A stretch of 64,000 nucleotides of DNA. Source: Pyxicephalus adspersus (Eukaryota > Chordata > Amphibia > Anura > Pyxicephalidae). Below are positions 1 to 12,386 of the stretch, one piece after another. Made by a program: the position numbers and the translations under genes. The stretch spans positions 43,289,116-43,353,115 of the forward strand of contig NC_092862.1 in NCBI RefSeq assembly GCF_032062135.1, written 5' to 3'. The first letter of the stretch is position 1. Each line of letters starts with the position of its first letter. The notes under the pieces are model-generated. The model saw only the letters and a program-made list of their open reading frames with translations. It made no database searches and was not told the DNA's origin.

Positions 1-206
1 ACTAGGTTTTATAACATATTAGGTGACTTATCCCTCTGCCTAGAAATTTATACTGGCTAGGAATAGGTATACATCTAAATAGTATAAATATCACAGTAGA
101 CACATCTTTGTGCTATGAACAACTACAAGTTCCAACAATTGGCAAGAAATTCTCTGACTTTCTAGTGCTGCATTTCTTTTTGGTTTATTGCAAATTAAAG
201 ACTAAA

Positions 207-910
207 TGTTAGGAAGCGCCCTCCGGGCGTAAGTACCCAGGCGATACCTCACCGCAGGGGGGCGTGCGCAGCCTATTCCCTCCGGTGGCTGCGCTCACGG
301 TTGGAGGATCAGTACCCTGTAGGTTGCAGCATCCCTGTGGCTGAGGTTTCCCTCAGCATCCTCTGCACTGAATTGAGGGAATTGAAGGGAATTGAGTTGT
401 GTGCAGCGGATTACTAAGTAGTTCCTGTTAATCCCAGGCTGTCATTGGCTGCTGGGGCTTTATAGCCTCTCTGCTCCCAATCAGGGGTGCCTGTTATAGC
501 GTCTGCTGGGCTGACCTGTGTTGGAGTGTTTTTGTGAGTTTTCCTGTTACTGACCTAAGCTTGTTTTCTGATTACTTATTTGAATTGCACCTGGAAAGAC
601 CTCCGCTTGTGACCCTGACTCTGTTTTTGCCTCACCCTTTGTACTGTGCTGAATGGACCAATTTCCTGTGTTTTTGACCTTGGTTAGTTTTTGGATTCCT
701 GTCTTTTACTCTGCATGCGTGGCTCTGTACTCTGCATTTAGTGGGCGCTGGGCAGACACCATCCTTTGCGCACCAAGTCCTGGGGGCAACCGAGTGCTGA
801 GAGACACAACCAGTCTCCCGAGGATGAGCGGGGGCTGCTATAGGCGAAGACTGCAGCACAGATTGGGGGATTGGTGTCTGGGGAATACCGACATAGATCC
901 GGGCCTTACA
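207..910 (+). mobile_element. LTR of a retrotransposon (probable solo LTR, + orientation)
   Basis: Starts TGTTAGG and ends CCTTACA. Flanking 5-mers are CTAAA (202-206) and CTAAT (911-915), one mismatch. The last 180 bases align with the reverse complement of the start of the element at 55215 (GAAGACTGCAG, GGTGTCTGG), and both ends match that element's ends, so the two are one family in opposite orientation. The AATAAA expected near the 3' end is mutated here (CTATAGG). No gag/pol lies next to it. The open frame of 117 codons at 653-1006 runs out of the LTR and is not a gene. Confidence 0.7.
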
Positions 911-1206
911 CTAATGTGTTGTACAGCAGCCATCATCATCATGCATCATCATTGCATATCTCTTCTGCCAAAACCTCTAACTCCTGGTGACATTTTGCTA
1001 AAGTGAATCTTGCTTTGCTTTATGAAAAGCCCTTTATGTTTTTGAATATATTGTCCACTATTTTGTAAAAAAAAAATCACAGCTCTTAAAATAAAGGGCA
1101 TAGTTATTGTTAGTTTGAGATCATTAGCTAAATATCATATTTGCACACAGAAGTTGTGACTCATAGCTTATCAGATGGATAAGTCTATATATCTAAATAT
1201 AAATAA

Positions 1207-1257
<51 letters not shown>

Positions 1258-2289
1258 CTTTCAATATAAGATTTTTTTACTCACTACTTGCAGTGTGTTT
1301 TAAGGGGTGCAACATGGGAAACTGTGGTTGTATTGCTGGGATGTACTAAATATGTTTTCTTTTCTTTTTTTTTTTTGCTTGACATATAAATGCTATTAAA
1401 ACTATAGGGATGCTATTCATTTTATATTAATTGTTTAACAGAGTTGTTTATAGATGACAGTGATCTTCCATGTAATTTTAAAGTTCAGGTTTCATACGTC
1501 CCTGCTACGTGCTAACACTACACCGTGGAATGATATCTCTTCTTATGCTTCAAACAGATGCCATTATAAAGGTCACTACTATTACCTTGGTGACCACCAT
1601 GAAAGACATCAGGAAGGCAAAGTATTTACCTACTAACAAGGCTGATAAATGAAAGAAGTATAACTATATAAAAAATATATATTATTTTTAAATGTATTTG
1701 AAATTGTCAAGAGCAACAAGAGATGCTTGATTATATTTAATGGTTTTGGCAACTCTTAAAGTACGGGAACCTGATAACAGGAATGTAGTGAGGTATCCAG
1801 AGTCAGGGCAACATGCTGAGGGTCAGAGCAGACATGACAAAGATTAATATGGGTTTACTAAATTATGGCTACTCATGTTGCTTCATGCTGAGGGTTGAAG
1901 CCTCATTACCTAGAGAAAATGAGCAAGATTTTCTGGTTGCTATAATGTGATCGAATTGCATGCCCACAAGAACATGCAGATGTGTGCGCTCATAGTGGAT
2001 CAAGCTGATCATTCGAACTGATGAATAAAATGTACAGTGTATTCCTAGATTTTGGTGCGCATCTAACATCCAAACAATGCTGCTTTATACTTTTTGTTGT
2101 GATAAAGTAGTAGTCATTTGTCTGTCAATTTGAAAAACATGTATGCCAGTGGATATGTCTACTTCTGCTCATACATACAAAGATACATGCACGTTGAGTG
2201 CTTTTTTACAGGTTTGGATTTTTCCGAATCTTTAATGATAGCAAAGGACACTTAAGGCAGTTTTACTTCTACATGGTACATATACATAA
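911..2289. other. Unassigned AT-rich stretch with (TA)n
   Basis: Holds a (TA)n array at 1213-1254 and a few A/T runs. I recognise no gene or repeat family in the rest. Confidence 0.6.
1213..1254. repeat. (TA)n microsatellite
   Basis: About 21 uninterrupted TA units. Confidence 0.95.
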
Positions 2290-2738
2290 AATGTTATTGG
2301 TACATAGAGAGAGATAGCACTTACCTTCAACCCTGCAAAACAGTCCGATCCATCCAGAGGTATCTTCCATCAAGTCCCGCGTCGTCCTGGCTTTTCGATT
2401 CCGAGCCGGCTCGCCGGGCACCACCATCTTTGCCTCTTTCTCCGGGTTCCCCGGAGAATTTCAGGAAGTTTATGAATTTCAGGAACCTCTAACGTCCCCC
2501 GCTGCAGGCTCCTTCTGCAAATACCTAGGCATGTGCAGAAGAAGCACCTAAAAGCCCTTGCACTCTCATTCATTCTCGGTCTCCTAGGCAGTGCTGCAAC
2601 CTTTTTTTAAAAAAAAATAAAAAAGGTGTTGCACTTAAAAAAAAAACAACCAAACAGAATTTTTACCTTACATAAAAGGGTTGTCTACCATTTCATGTAA
2701 AATTAAATTTCTGAGTTTAGGTACGCTTTAAGGTGCAA
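2290..2738. repeat. GC-richer interspersed repeat with fold-back end
   Basis: About 2290-2580 is GC-rich (GAGCCGGCTCGCCGGGCACC) and shares words such as GGCATGTGCAGAAGA with 63180-63194. At 2640-2738 two arms in opposite orientation (CAGAATTTTTACCTTACATA and its complement around CTGAGTTTAGG...CTTTAAGG) match the terminus at 58492-58550. This is best read as a DNA transposon with TIRs of about 50 bp, or two copies head to head. Class unknown. Confidence 0.55.
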
Positions 2739-3256
2739 GCCATGACTCCGGAGTGTTATATAAATTGAGACACATGAGATTAGGCAACAGTTTTCCAGTG
2801 CTCTCCTGTCTAACTTTAGTGAGCTTGTGCGAATTGTTACTTCAAGTACCTGTTCTTGACAGACAGGATTGGCCTGCTGCAATAGTCTATCTGCTTCAAG
2901 GTTTGACATGTAATGCATTCAGGGATGTTCTTCTACATACCTTCTTTTAACAAATGGTTATTTGTTTTACTTTTGCCTTTCTATCAGCTCAAACCGGGCT
3001 GACCATTCTCCTCTGACCTCTGGTATCAAGTCATTTTCATGTACATAACTGCTGTTTGATATATATTTTCCATTTTTTGGACCATTCTCTGCAAGTCTTA
3101 AAGATGAGTATGCTTGTAAATCCCAGCAGATCATCAATTTCTGAAATACTTAGACCAGACCACCTGCCAGCAGCAACAATGCCAAGTTCAAAGTAACCTA
3201 AATCACCTTTCTTTCCCTTTCTTGAACTGTAGCTGATCATCTTGACAATGTCTGTG
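2739..3256. other. Unassigned stretch
   Basis: Non-repetitive sequence by eye. The short frames on both strands show no recognisable protein. Confidence 0.5.
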
Positions 3257-3490
3257 AGCCTAAGGCTGCGTACACGCACGCAATAGTTGTCGTTAAACGA
3301 ATGATCCACGACAGATCGTTCGATAAATGTTAACAAAAAAGTGCACAATGACTGCTCAATGACACCGTCCAACGAGGAATCTCGCTGGAAACGAACCACC
3401 GCCCTGGCTGATCTGATTGGGCGATGACCGTTTGATGATCGTTCGTAATCTATTTTTACTACGGTCGTTCAGTGATCGTGGATTGTTAAT
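3257..3490. repeat. Anuran interspersed repeat (AAGGCTGCGTACACGC end)
   Basis: Begins CCTAAGGCTGCGTACACGCA and contains several GATCGTTCG-like words, typical of a common frog DNA-transposon family whose two ends mirror each other. Only one end is clear here. Confidence 0.5.
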
Positions 3491-3943
3491 TGTTAATGGA
3501 TAATAGAGGTTATTGGAAAAAGCCCTCTGCGCCATAGCAAGCTGTGGTCAGATAGAAAAGATACGTTAACCCCAGGTTTGTGATGGAGAAAGAACACTGA
3601 AATAGAGAAATGTTTTTTAAAGGTACCAGAAAATGTGCTAAGGGGAAATTTGCTGATATCAACAAATAAATTGCAGAGACTGAAGAATATGAAACCCTTC
3701 ACTATATTGATGAAAGCCTATATGCCCTTCAACTCTGTATAGGCTATACTCTATATGCTTTAAAGAAGCATCTCAGTAATGACTGGCATTAATCTCATCT
3801 ATCCCACTGAAACCAGGAGCTGGTGTAGGTCATGAAGGTGTAAAATGCAAGCTAATTGCAGAATGTGAAATTCCCTTGGTTGATATCCACCTTACGGCAC
3901 TACTAACATAATAGAAAATATTGTTAAAACTTAGTCTATTCTA

Positions 3944-4167
3944 GGCCCTGATTTAATAAAGCTCTTCAAGGCTGTAGAGGATACACTTACATCAGTGAAT
4001 GTGGGCGATCCGGCAACCCTGGAATGGATTTCTTAAAAGTCATTAGCTAATTGTTAGCAAATGTTTTTAATTCTGGACCAGATCCATTTCAGGTTTGATG
4101 GATCACCCCGCTTCACTGATGAAAGTGTTTTCTTTCCAGCCTTGGAGAACCTTAATAAATCAGGGCC
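3944..4167 (+). mobile_element. Hairpin MITE, copy 1
   Basis: Starts GGCCCTGATTTAATAAAGC and ends CTTAATAAATCAGGGCC. The arms of about 90 bases are near-complementary, around an asymmetric centre (CATTAGCTAATTGTTAGCAA). This is the family seen eleven times in the window; the centre sets the + orientation. It has no coding capacity. Confidence 0.85.
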
Positions 4168-4744
4168 ATAGTCATCAGATCTTCCCTCTTCAGAAGCCAC
4201 CCTTTGCTTATTTAGGTCCTGAGGAGTCAACAATGTGTTGAAACCATTCTACTAGCCTATGAGGCCTAAGTTAGAGCTCAACTATTGCTAAAAAGTGCAC
4301 AATTTGGGAGTTGATGCATCAGCAAGTATTAATGCTTAAGCACATGTTCCATAGGTTGTATCACAGCCCTGAACCAAGGCACCAAAAACCAGATCTCTGG
4401 GTCTTCTAAACTCTTTGTTGCATGAAAGTCCTCACAGTTTTGTATAAATCTCTTTCAGATACTTTGTGCACACTGTTGTTAATTTGGGAATTGTGTAGAT
4501 GAATATGTTATTTTTTATGGAACAACATAAAGAAAGCAATTGTTAAAGCAGGCTGCAATATATTTTTGCTTTCTTGTCTTGCTGTTGCCTTCATATCATC
4601 AAGGACAGTACAGTTAGCTCATGTTCTCTCCACCTGCTGCTGATACCTATTATGCTGCTGCTGATAACTATTCAGTATTTTATTGTCTCTTTCAAGCCAC
4701 TCTTTCTTGTTTTTGATTGTGTAACATGTACACAATCATATATA
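4168..4744. other. Unassigned stretch
   Basis: No gene or recognisable repeat. The 66-codon open frame at 4574-4774 runs into the next MITE and is not supported. Confidence 0.5.
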
Positions 4745-5234
4745 CAGGTAGTCCCTGGGATACATGCGAGATAGGGACTGTTGGTTTGTTCTTAAGTTGA
4801 ATTTGTATTTAAGTTGGAACATTATTTTTATAAATGCAATTAGGAGTGATGTTTGTCTCAACATATTATTAGACAGCATGATGTCAGTTACTGTAAAAAA
4901 TCCGCACTGTTAGTTAATCACAAACAAAGCAAAAAAAATAAATGCAGTCTAGACATTCATTAATTTCTGCAGCAAGCTGTGCTTTGATGTACAAAAAGAA
5001 ACAACTGCAGAGTTTGTAAAGAGTTACCAGAGGCTGCAGAAAGAGCTCACCCCCTAAAATCACCCACAACCTCAGCTGGGTTTAGCAAAAGACTTCTGCA
5101 AATCATGCAAAATGCCCCCCCCCACCCCCTTCAAGCCTCTGTTCTGCACAGAGCGAGCAGGAACGAGCAGGGAAGCCCAGTTCATATCTAGGGGGCACCT
5201 GTATGTTGGATGTCCTTAATCCAGGGACTACCTG
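4745..5234. mobile_element. Tc1/mariner-type MITE with TA target duplication
   Basis: Terminal inverted repeats CAGGTAGTCCCTGG (4745-4758) and CCAGGGACTACCTG (5221-5234), exact over 14 bases. They are flanked by TA on both sides (4743-4744 and 5235-5236), the Tc1/mariner target duplication. The interior is non-coding, with a C-run at about 5116-5127. The starting AGTCCCTGGGATAC...CGAGATAGGGACTG block is a widespread vertebrate mariner-derived repeat. Confidence 0.8.
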
Positions 5235-5236
5235 TA

Positions 5237-6544
5237 GGAATAATAATTTCCACTGAGAACTTTTACATATTCTCTATGTATCAGAAGTAGCACAACCTCA
5301 TTTTATCAATACATTCAAATACAAAGTTAATGCAGAGCTTTGGAATTTAGGGTAATTTAGGTTATGATTTTCACAGTTTTTAAACTGTTCTTTGATAGGT
5401 CATTGCATCAAGATCACATTTCTTTATTCCGTCCTTCACATTCCACAGGCATTCTCAACAGTTCATGTATTGTGCAATTGTAAAAAGAATGTTGATAGGT
5501 GTTATGTATTTCTAAATGTTGTAAGTTTTCATACCTTTCACGTCATTATATTTACCATTTAACAAAAAAGTAAATTAGAGTACAGATAATTTGTTTGCTG
5601 AACAGAGTGTTTTAAAGCATTGAATTGAGACCCTGTAGTCACTCAAAGCTTTCAGGAAAAATGTATTTAACCTCCAAGCCCCCATACGAGAGAAGAAATT
5701 TGCCCTGCTATAACCTTACTTATTGTACATCAGGGTTTTCAAATGAGACTAAAAAACGTCACTAAAACATAACATTGATGAGCATTGTGACTCAAGCGGG
5801 CATGATTGTGGGTGTTATGTAATGCTTTAATATTGCAGTACCCTCATGAGTTTATGAATTTCAGGAACCTCTAACAGTTATCAAACACAAAAGCCAAATA
5901 AGTCTGATCAGTAAAGCCGGAATTCACTAATATGCTTCCATAGATTTGCTTTGTTATTAATATTTACAGCACCTTGCACACCATAGACAAATGTGTGTAT
6001 ATAGGAGTAAATATTATCTTGTGTACTACTATGTAATACTATGTGTTATTAGGTGTAAGTCCACCCACACTATTTTTTAGTTTTAGATACATTCGGGAAT
6101 TCAAAAGATTCAAAGTCCTATCAGGTTTTACTGGTGCAAGGTATCTGGAGTTCCATTAAATTTTCCCTCACCAGGAGCAGCCTGATTTTTCTCAACACCC
6201 TGTGCAAATTTAGTTTTTGGTTTCCCCACGTCCTGTGTTCTAACACTTAACTGTATTCAGAAAATAGTCTTTAATGTCAGCTAGTTTGTTTATGTCTAGT
6301 GGTACCAACCAGTACTAGAAACACCAGTCACCACTTTACCAGTTTATTTTGTTTCCAAGCTGGGTAGCCCAGAAAGTGGGTTTACTTACCATTATATGGC
6401 TTCAATTTACTGTTTAAAGTGTTATAGGAGCTCATAATAAATTCAAAACAAGGTTTTAAATAAAAAAAAAATTCAATAAAGCTAGGCATTCACAATGTCA
6501 AACATGTCTTGTTTGAGTTCTATTTTCTTGTGTGAGTACTATTT
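5237..6544. other. Unassigned stretch
   Basis: AT-rich; no gene seen. It contains a second copy (5849-5875) of a 27-base word found at 2467-2493. Confidence 0.5.
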
Positions 6545-7620
6545 TATTATGTTTTTATTTTTTTAATTTCGAGGAAGATAATACAACAAATATAAGATAC
6601 AAAAAAGCAAAGCAGATGTCTAAGAACAGAAATAATATAAACCAAATGTGTTTACAACAGTTGAACAATCCATCTAAATGAAAAGAAAAACCCAAAGGTA
6701 GCAATACATGACAAACCCAGTTTCTAGTCACAGGGGAATCATTTGAGATTACCCTTTTTTATACCAAGACTTTTGTTTAAAAGAATGTATTATCCTTTGT
6801 TTCATAGAGTTAGGGTGAATATCCATAAAGGATTCCCATATTTCAAACAATTTACTTATCCTGGCGTCCCTTTCTAGAGAATCCTCAATCCTGGCCAAAT
6901 GAAAGACACGTGCCAATTTTTCCCTTAAAGAGCCTTTGGGTAAGTGGACCTGGGTTTATCTATGGTTTTCTTGGCAACCAAAGAAATGATGGATAACGCA
7001 TTTTGGTCTCCTCTACAAGCCACATGAAAAGTCAGTGAGCCCAATGTTGATCAACCAGAAGATAGGGGCACATAATTAAAAAGTGATCAGTGATGTCTTT
7101 AGCCACATTACAAAACATTTTTTTGTACAGTCCCAAAAGGCATAATACAGGTTAGTTCCTTCAGCATTATATTTGGGAGAATAGGAGGAAGGACTCAGAC
7201 CAATTAGAGGGCATGGTGCGGAGAAATATACCCACCATAAAAATTTTCCTCTGTATATGGTTAATGGGAGAAACAACCATGCCCTGGTAAATACTTTTCT
7301 GATGTTGGCAGTTGATTTGTCTTAGAAATGGACTGATCAATTTTTTAGTATAGACCTTTTTTTAGTATAATCCAAGTTTTTTGCAAACTGCCATAAAAGA
7401 ATTACATTCTTAGGAGGTTTTGTACATAGAACTATTGGTCCAGTGGATTAGATCAATCATTGTCTTAACGAGCCCAAAGTACAGTTGAGGCATATGACAG
7501 CAACTTCATAAAAATAGTGCTGTTTCTTAATAGAGTCTATTGAGCTGATACTTCCTCAAATAATAGAAGCCACCAGATAGACAAATAACTAAAGACTTAA
7601 TCACCAGGGATCAAAACTCC
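6545..7620 (-). pseudogene. 3' end of an L1/Tx1-like LINE, ORF2 C-terminus (degenerate)
   Basis: Reading the - strand, the last frame ends at TAA (6749-6751) after residues including REKLARVFHLARIEDSLE and SKLFEIWESFMD, the usual style of a Tx1/L1 ORF2 tail. Further upstream (7076-7276) the frame has SPKYNAEGTNLYYAFWDC, matching the Cys-His region (CPKC...GT..H..W.C) after the L1 reverse transcriptase. Several stops and frameshifts separate the blocks. An A-rich tail (AAAAAAATAAAAACATAATA) follows at about 6545-6575, as expected for a LINE 3' end. The 5' part is missing or unrecognisable above about 7620. Confidence 0.72.
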
Positions 7621-9362
7621 GACCGAACTATGGATGGGGAGGTCAAGATTGCCCCATAGTTGTAAAAAAAGTGATGAATGACTGTGTAAGTGAAAAGTAT
7701 TTTAATGAAATCTAAAGTTGAACAAGACTAATTCAATACAATCAATCTGTTTGTTAAATGAAAACAAACATTTATATTAGCAGAGAGATGGAACGAATTG
7801 CCATTCTTTGGACCAAATGTTCACTGCAGTACACAGTATATCTGTGTACTACACAATATGAAGGGTCAGTCATGTGTGACCATGTCATACCCAAAGTAAG
7901 AAGAACTTTTCCCAGCATCCCTGAATTACTGTAAAATCCATGTGTCTTCAAGGAGTGACTTGTTTTCAAAGGAAGTAGGTGATAGTAGGTGAGTAATTTT
8001 AAGATCCTTTTTTGGTAAAAAAGAAACTAAAAGGCTTGAGAATTCCTGTAGCTGCACAAATACAACCAATCACAGCTACGACCAAGCACAGTTCCACATT
8101 GTTTTTTTTTTTATTTAAATAATTCAGTTCCAAAAATAATGCTTACAATTTACAGTGGTCAATATGAGTGTGTTACAAATTTGCCTTTTTTAATTTTGTC
8201 TATAGTTGAACTTTGTTGCTGCATATTATTAGTGCCTGTTCACTGCCCTAACTGTTCATAGCACATCAGCAGACATGCCTTTAAGGATGGCTGCATGAAT
8301 GACAGCATAGGAAAAATGGCTTTGGCATACTAATGAAGTCATTCATTATAATAGTATTCTGCAAAATACTTTTAATATCATTTACAGACTTTGATACTAT
8401 GCAGACTAAAATCAGAAAAGTACCATGCAGTGAATTTTATTTGCAAAGTATGTATCTGGGCATGTACTCGAAGATTCCATTAGACAACCATATCTTCTAA
8501 GCTAATAAAATCAGAGAACACAGCCATAGTAAAGGTCAGTTCAATTACTCTTCTACCAGACAAGCATTTTTAGAATTCATAAAATAGTAATTGTAATTTT
8601 AAAGAAAAATGTATTTTCCATTGTCAGGGGACATGTAAGGAACAACATTTCATCATTTCTACAAGAAGTAGCAGAAGAAACTTACATTTCAAAATTCAGA
8701 ATGTTCGACACTAAAATGTTAATGACATGCAAGATAGATAAAACTAAAATGGAAAATAAGTTGTATTATTGTGAAAGTTTTACAGCCTATTTTGATGTCT
8801 TCTGCTTCCTGTCTGTACCTGAACCTCCAAGCTTTTAATCCAACTTCAGGCATAAATTAATCTGAAATCTTTGTTCTTGCTGAAAATACATCTACTGGGA
8901 ATTTCTATCCACTTTAGCTTTATAGTATGGTTTGTAGCCTCCGGAAATTGATTGGAATTGTGTCATACAATGATTTGTCCTGCATATATAAACTTTAAAT
9001 GGAACCATTTAATGTATGGCAAAATTCATGCATTCAGAGGAACAAAAGGCTTTCTGTGCAGAGGTGCTAGAAAACGGCCCTTATTTTAAAAGCTAGTTTG
9101 CAACATGCAAAAAGTGTTGCATTTTTTTCCATAGAAATTTTTTTTTCATTGTAGGCTATAATTCTTATGCATAACTCACCAAAATATGTCCAATATTTAA
9201 TACATTTAATAATAAACGTTAAATTTAAAAAAAACACACAATTCTGTTAAAAAAATAAATAAAAACAATAGTTAAACATGTAATGTAAGTGTACAGTAGC
9301 ATATATAATATATATAGAATTATATATATATTATTTGAAGATTTCTTTGTATTGGACTCAAT
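7621..9362. other. Unassigned AT-rich stretch
   Basis: No gene or clear repeat family, apart from short A/T runs and the start of the repeat that surrounds the next MITE (about 9335-9362). Confidence 0.5.
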
Positions 9363-9582
9363 GGCCCTCATTTATCAAAGTTCTTCAAGGCTGGAGAGAA
9401 TACACTTTCATCAGTGAAGCTGTGTGATCCAGCAAACCTGGAATGGATTTCCTAAAAGTCATTAGCTATTAGCAAATGTTTTCAACCCTGGACCAGATCC
9501 ATTCCAGGATTGCTGAATCACCCAGCTTCACTGATGAAAGTGTATTCTCTCTAGTCTTGGAGAACTTTAATAAATCAGGGCC
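9363..9582 (+). mobile_element. Hairpin MITE, copy 2
   Basis: GGCCCTCATTTATCAAAG to TTTAATAAATCAGGGCC, arms complementary, centre in + orientation. It lies between GTATTGGACTCAA and ATTGAATCCAATAC, suggesting insertion into another inverted-repeat element. Confidence 0.85.
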
Positions 9583-9864
9583 AATGCATCTATTTTGTAT
9601 TGAATCCAATACAAAATTATTTGAATTTCCCGCCGATCTGCCCGCCCACACTGACGCCACTAGGAAACTCCAGAGAACGTCTCTGCATTTCGCAGCTGAA
9701 GATCGAAGGAGACGGACGGGTCCCCAAGACCTGTGGGGACCAGCATGACACCGGGGGACAGTGATGGAACAAGGTAAATGTTTTTTTTTTTAGGGTAAAG
9801 TGACCACAAGTTTGACTCAGGACTACCAATATTTGCAGATAAAATCACACCCGGGAATACTGCT
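9583..9864. repeat. GC-rich interspersed repeat next to MITE copy 2
   Basis: A distinctly GC-rich block (CCCGCCGATCTGCCCGCCCA) in AT-rich DNA, with CCTGTGGGGACCAGCATGAC further on. It looks like a frog transposon body. Open frames across it on both strands are compositional. Confidence 0.45.
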
Positions 9865-11119
9865 TAGGGAGGTTAATACTTTCTTTAACTACCTTCACCC
9901 TCTACTGCGTGATCCTGCTTCATTACCCCTGTGATATCATTACAGGGGTTGCAAAGATCTATTCCCAGGAGCTGACTCCAGTGACTCCGCTGAGGATAAG
10001 TTTAGTTGAAGTGTGTGTGTGAAAAAACCACCATGACAGCAGAATAAATTTAGTAAATTTATTGAGTAAGTTTAACCAAGGACAGAGGGTTTCTCAGCCA
10101 ACAGCACCGCATCCGTAAGCACCTCTCACACACTGTATCGGCACATTAATGAAATTACTCCATTTGTATGGAAACCACCCTAGGAAATGTTCAAGCGTGA
10201 CCAACAGGACAGATAGAAAATGGCAGAAGAGAAAGAGGACAGCACAGAGGGAGAGCAGTGGGCCTGATGATCCTGTTAGTCCATCAGACAGGAAATGAGG
10301 TGGGCTCATTATACATTTTGCCATTTATAATGCTTGTTGGTGGAAGTTGCAGGGACTAAAATGAAATAAGAGAACTTTCTAGAAGTGTGAACAAAAAAAC
10401 TTGAGGCAAATTTGCTCCTTGCTATTAATTGTGTGAACAGTACCCTTTCTTTGAAAAATATTTTAAAAATATCCTTTTTGTTTAATACCACTGAAACTTG
10501 TATTCATTATTGTTAGTTTAAATGTTGGCATCTACATCCCTGTGTGTTAAAAAATGTATTTCAATTTTTATTTATATTGTTTTACTTTTTATTATAATAG
10601 TATTGGTAAATGGCATTCACAATAAATATATGTGTTTTGTGTGATAAGCAGAGGGCTTTTACTTTAGTCTTTGATTATTTGCAATACTCAATAGTGGGAG
10701 ATGTGTCATTTTATCTATAGAATAATAAATCTGGACTTGTTTTACCAAGCAGTTTTCCTAGTACAGGTAAAAAAAATAATGTTTTGACAGTACTGCAGAG
10801 GCAAATTCTATCCTCATTTTTTATTCCTTTTTTAAATCGCATGTTACCAAGATTTTAATTATCACCGAGACAACATACTTACACGAGTAAAATAAAACAC
10901 ACTTAGAAAGGTTTATTGGCCCTCTTGTGTACACTGTAGTTTTGTGCCAATTATCTTTTGTTGCTTCCTTATAGTGAACAACTATTTGTTCTATAAAGTC
11001 TCTCTGCTACAATGTATAAAATTATATTAAAAGCAATGCACACTGTTTTTTGTTTTGTTTGAACTTTTTTTCTTTATTTACTACTACTTAAACAAAGGTG
11101 GCTGCAAAGCAATATTATG

Positions 11120-11120
<1 letters not shown>

Positions 11121-11157
<37 letters not shown>
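11121..11157. repeat. (TA)n microsatellite
   Basis: About 18 TA units. Confidence 0.95.
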
Positions 11158-11160
<3 letters not shown>

Positions 11161-12338
11161 GAAAAAGAAAATAAAAGCTACAGTTAAACCATAAACTAAA
11201 AGCATTAAACATTTATTAGAATATATTTGTCCCAAAACCATTATAGTTTTCTTTTAAATAGAAAATCAATAAATATACTGTACTGCATTCAGAGAAGATA
11301 AAGTTAGGAATTAAAGTTAGAAAATGCTGCTTTTAAAACATAATCTTGTCCAAGTGTGGGTGGTGGTGATTTATGGTTTTTTGTATTCTGCCCAAGGATA
11401 TCAATTAAACTTTATCAGCTAAGAAATAAACAACATTAAGGTGCACCATGTTCTTTACCTGACTAGTTTTAAAAAAATATGTGAAAGTGTTCTCTTACAA
11501 TGATTGAAAAAGGATTTCTTTTTTTAAAGTTAAACTGATAGGTAAGGAACAGCCAAAATCTAAGATATAAATCACTATATATGCTATTGTTAAAAAATCA
11601 TACATTTCAGTTGCCATGGGTTAATTCATGTATGGCTAAGGGGGGATTTATTAACTTTTTTTAGTTATTGATATTGTTTTTATGTTTTTTTCACAAAAAG
11701 TTTGTATGAGTATTTTATTTGTAAAACAAAAATTCAAACTTTTTATTATTTATCAATATTTATAAACATAAATTCATATACACATAAATACGTTTTCAAC
11801 ATGCATCCTCAATATACATAGTTGAACACAAAGTAAAGATATTCACTCAAAGTTCTGCATCCTTAATTATCTCTCATTTCCAGGTTGCTGAATAGACAAT
11901 GGAAAAGGAGCCATGTAAACAGATATTTGTTAAGCCCCTGCCACCAGGGGTATTGGAATTTCAGTATGGAAACATTTGATCCAATCCTGACTTTCTTTTT
12001 ACTCTTTTTATGCTTTTCTACTTAAACTTTAAAAATGTCCACCTAACACTACTGATTCAGACCCACGCTTCAATACCATACAATTGCTTCACCCGCTTTA
12101 GAGTTCTTCCAAGCCATCCCTATGGTCTTGTATTGGGCAATGGCCTATCCTTTTTAATGGAATACAACATAACAAAACAGATTCATCTTTCCCATTTTAG
12201 CAATACCTCAGTGACATGTTAGAACATAGCGCTTAATAACTCAGCTTCTGTGTTTTCCCTTTCCCTTCCCTAACTCTGCTTCTGTGTTTTATAACAAAAG
12301 TTATATATATATATAACACTTTAACACTATAACACTTT

Positions 12339-12342
<4 letters not shown>

Positions 12343-12382
<40 letters not shown>
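12343..12382. repeat. (TA)n microsatellite
   Basis: About 20 units, ending in TGTGT. Confidence 0.95.

Positions 12383-12386
<4 letters not shown>

Noticed and set aside
207..910. CpG-island promoter of an upstream gene
   Set aside because: The GC-rich block has LTR ends and aligns with the reverse complement of the solo LTR at 55215.
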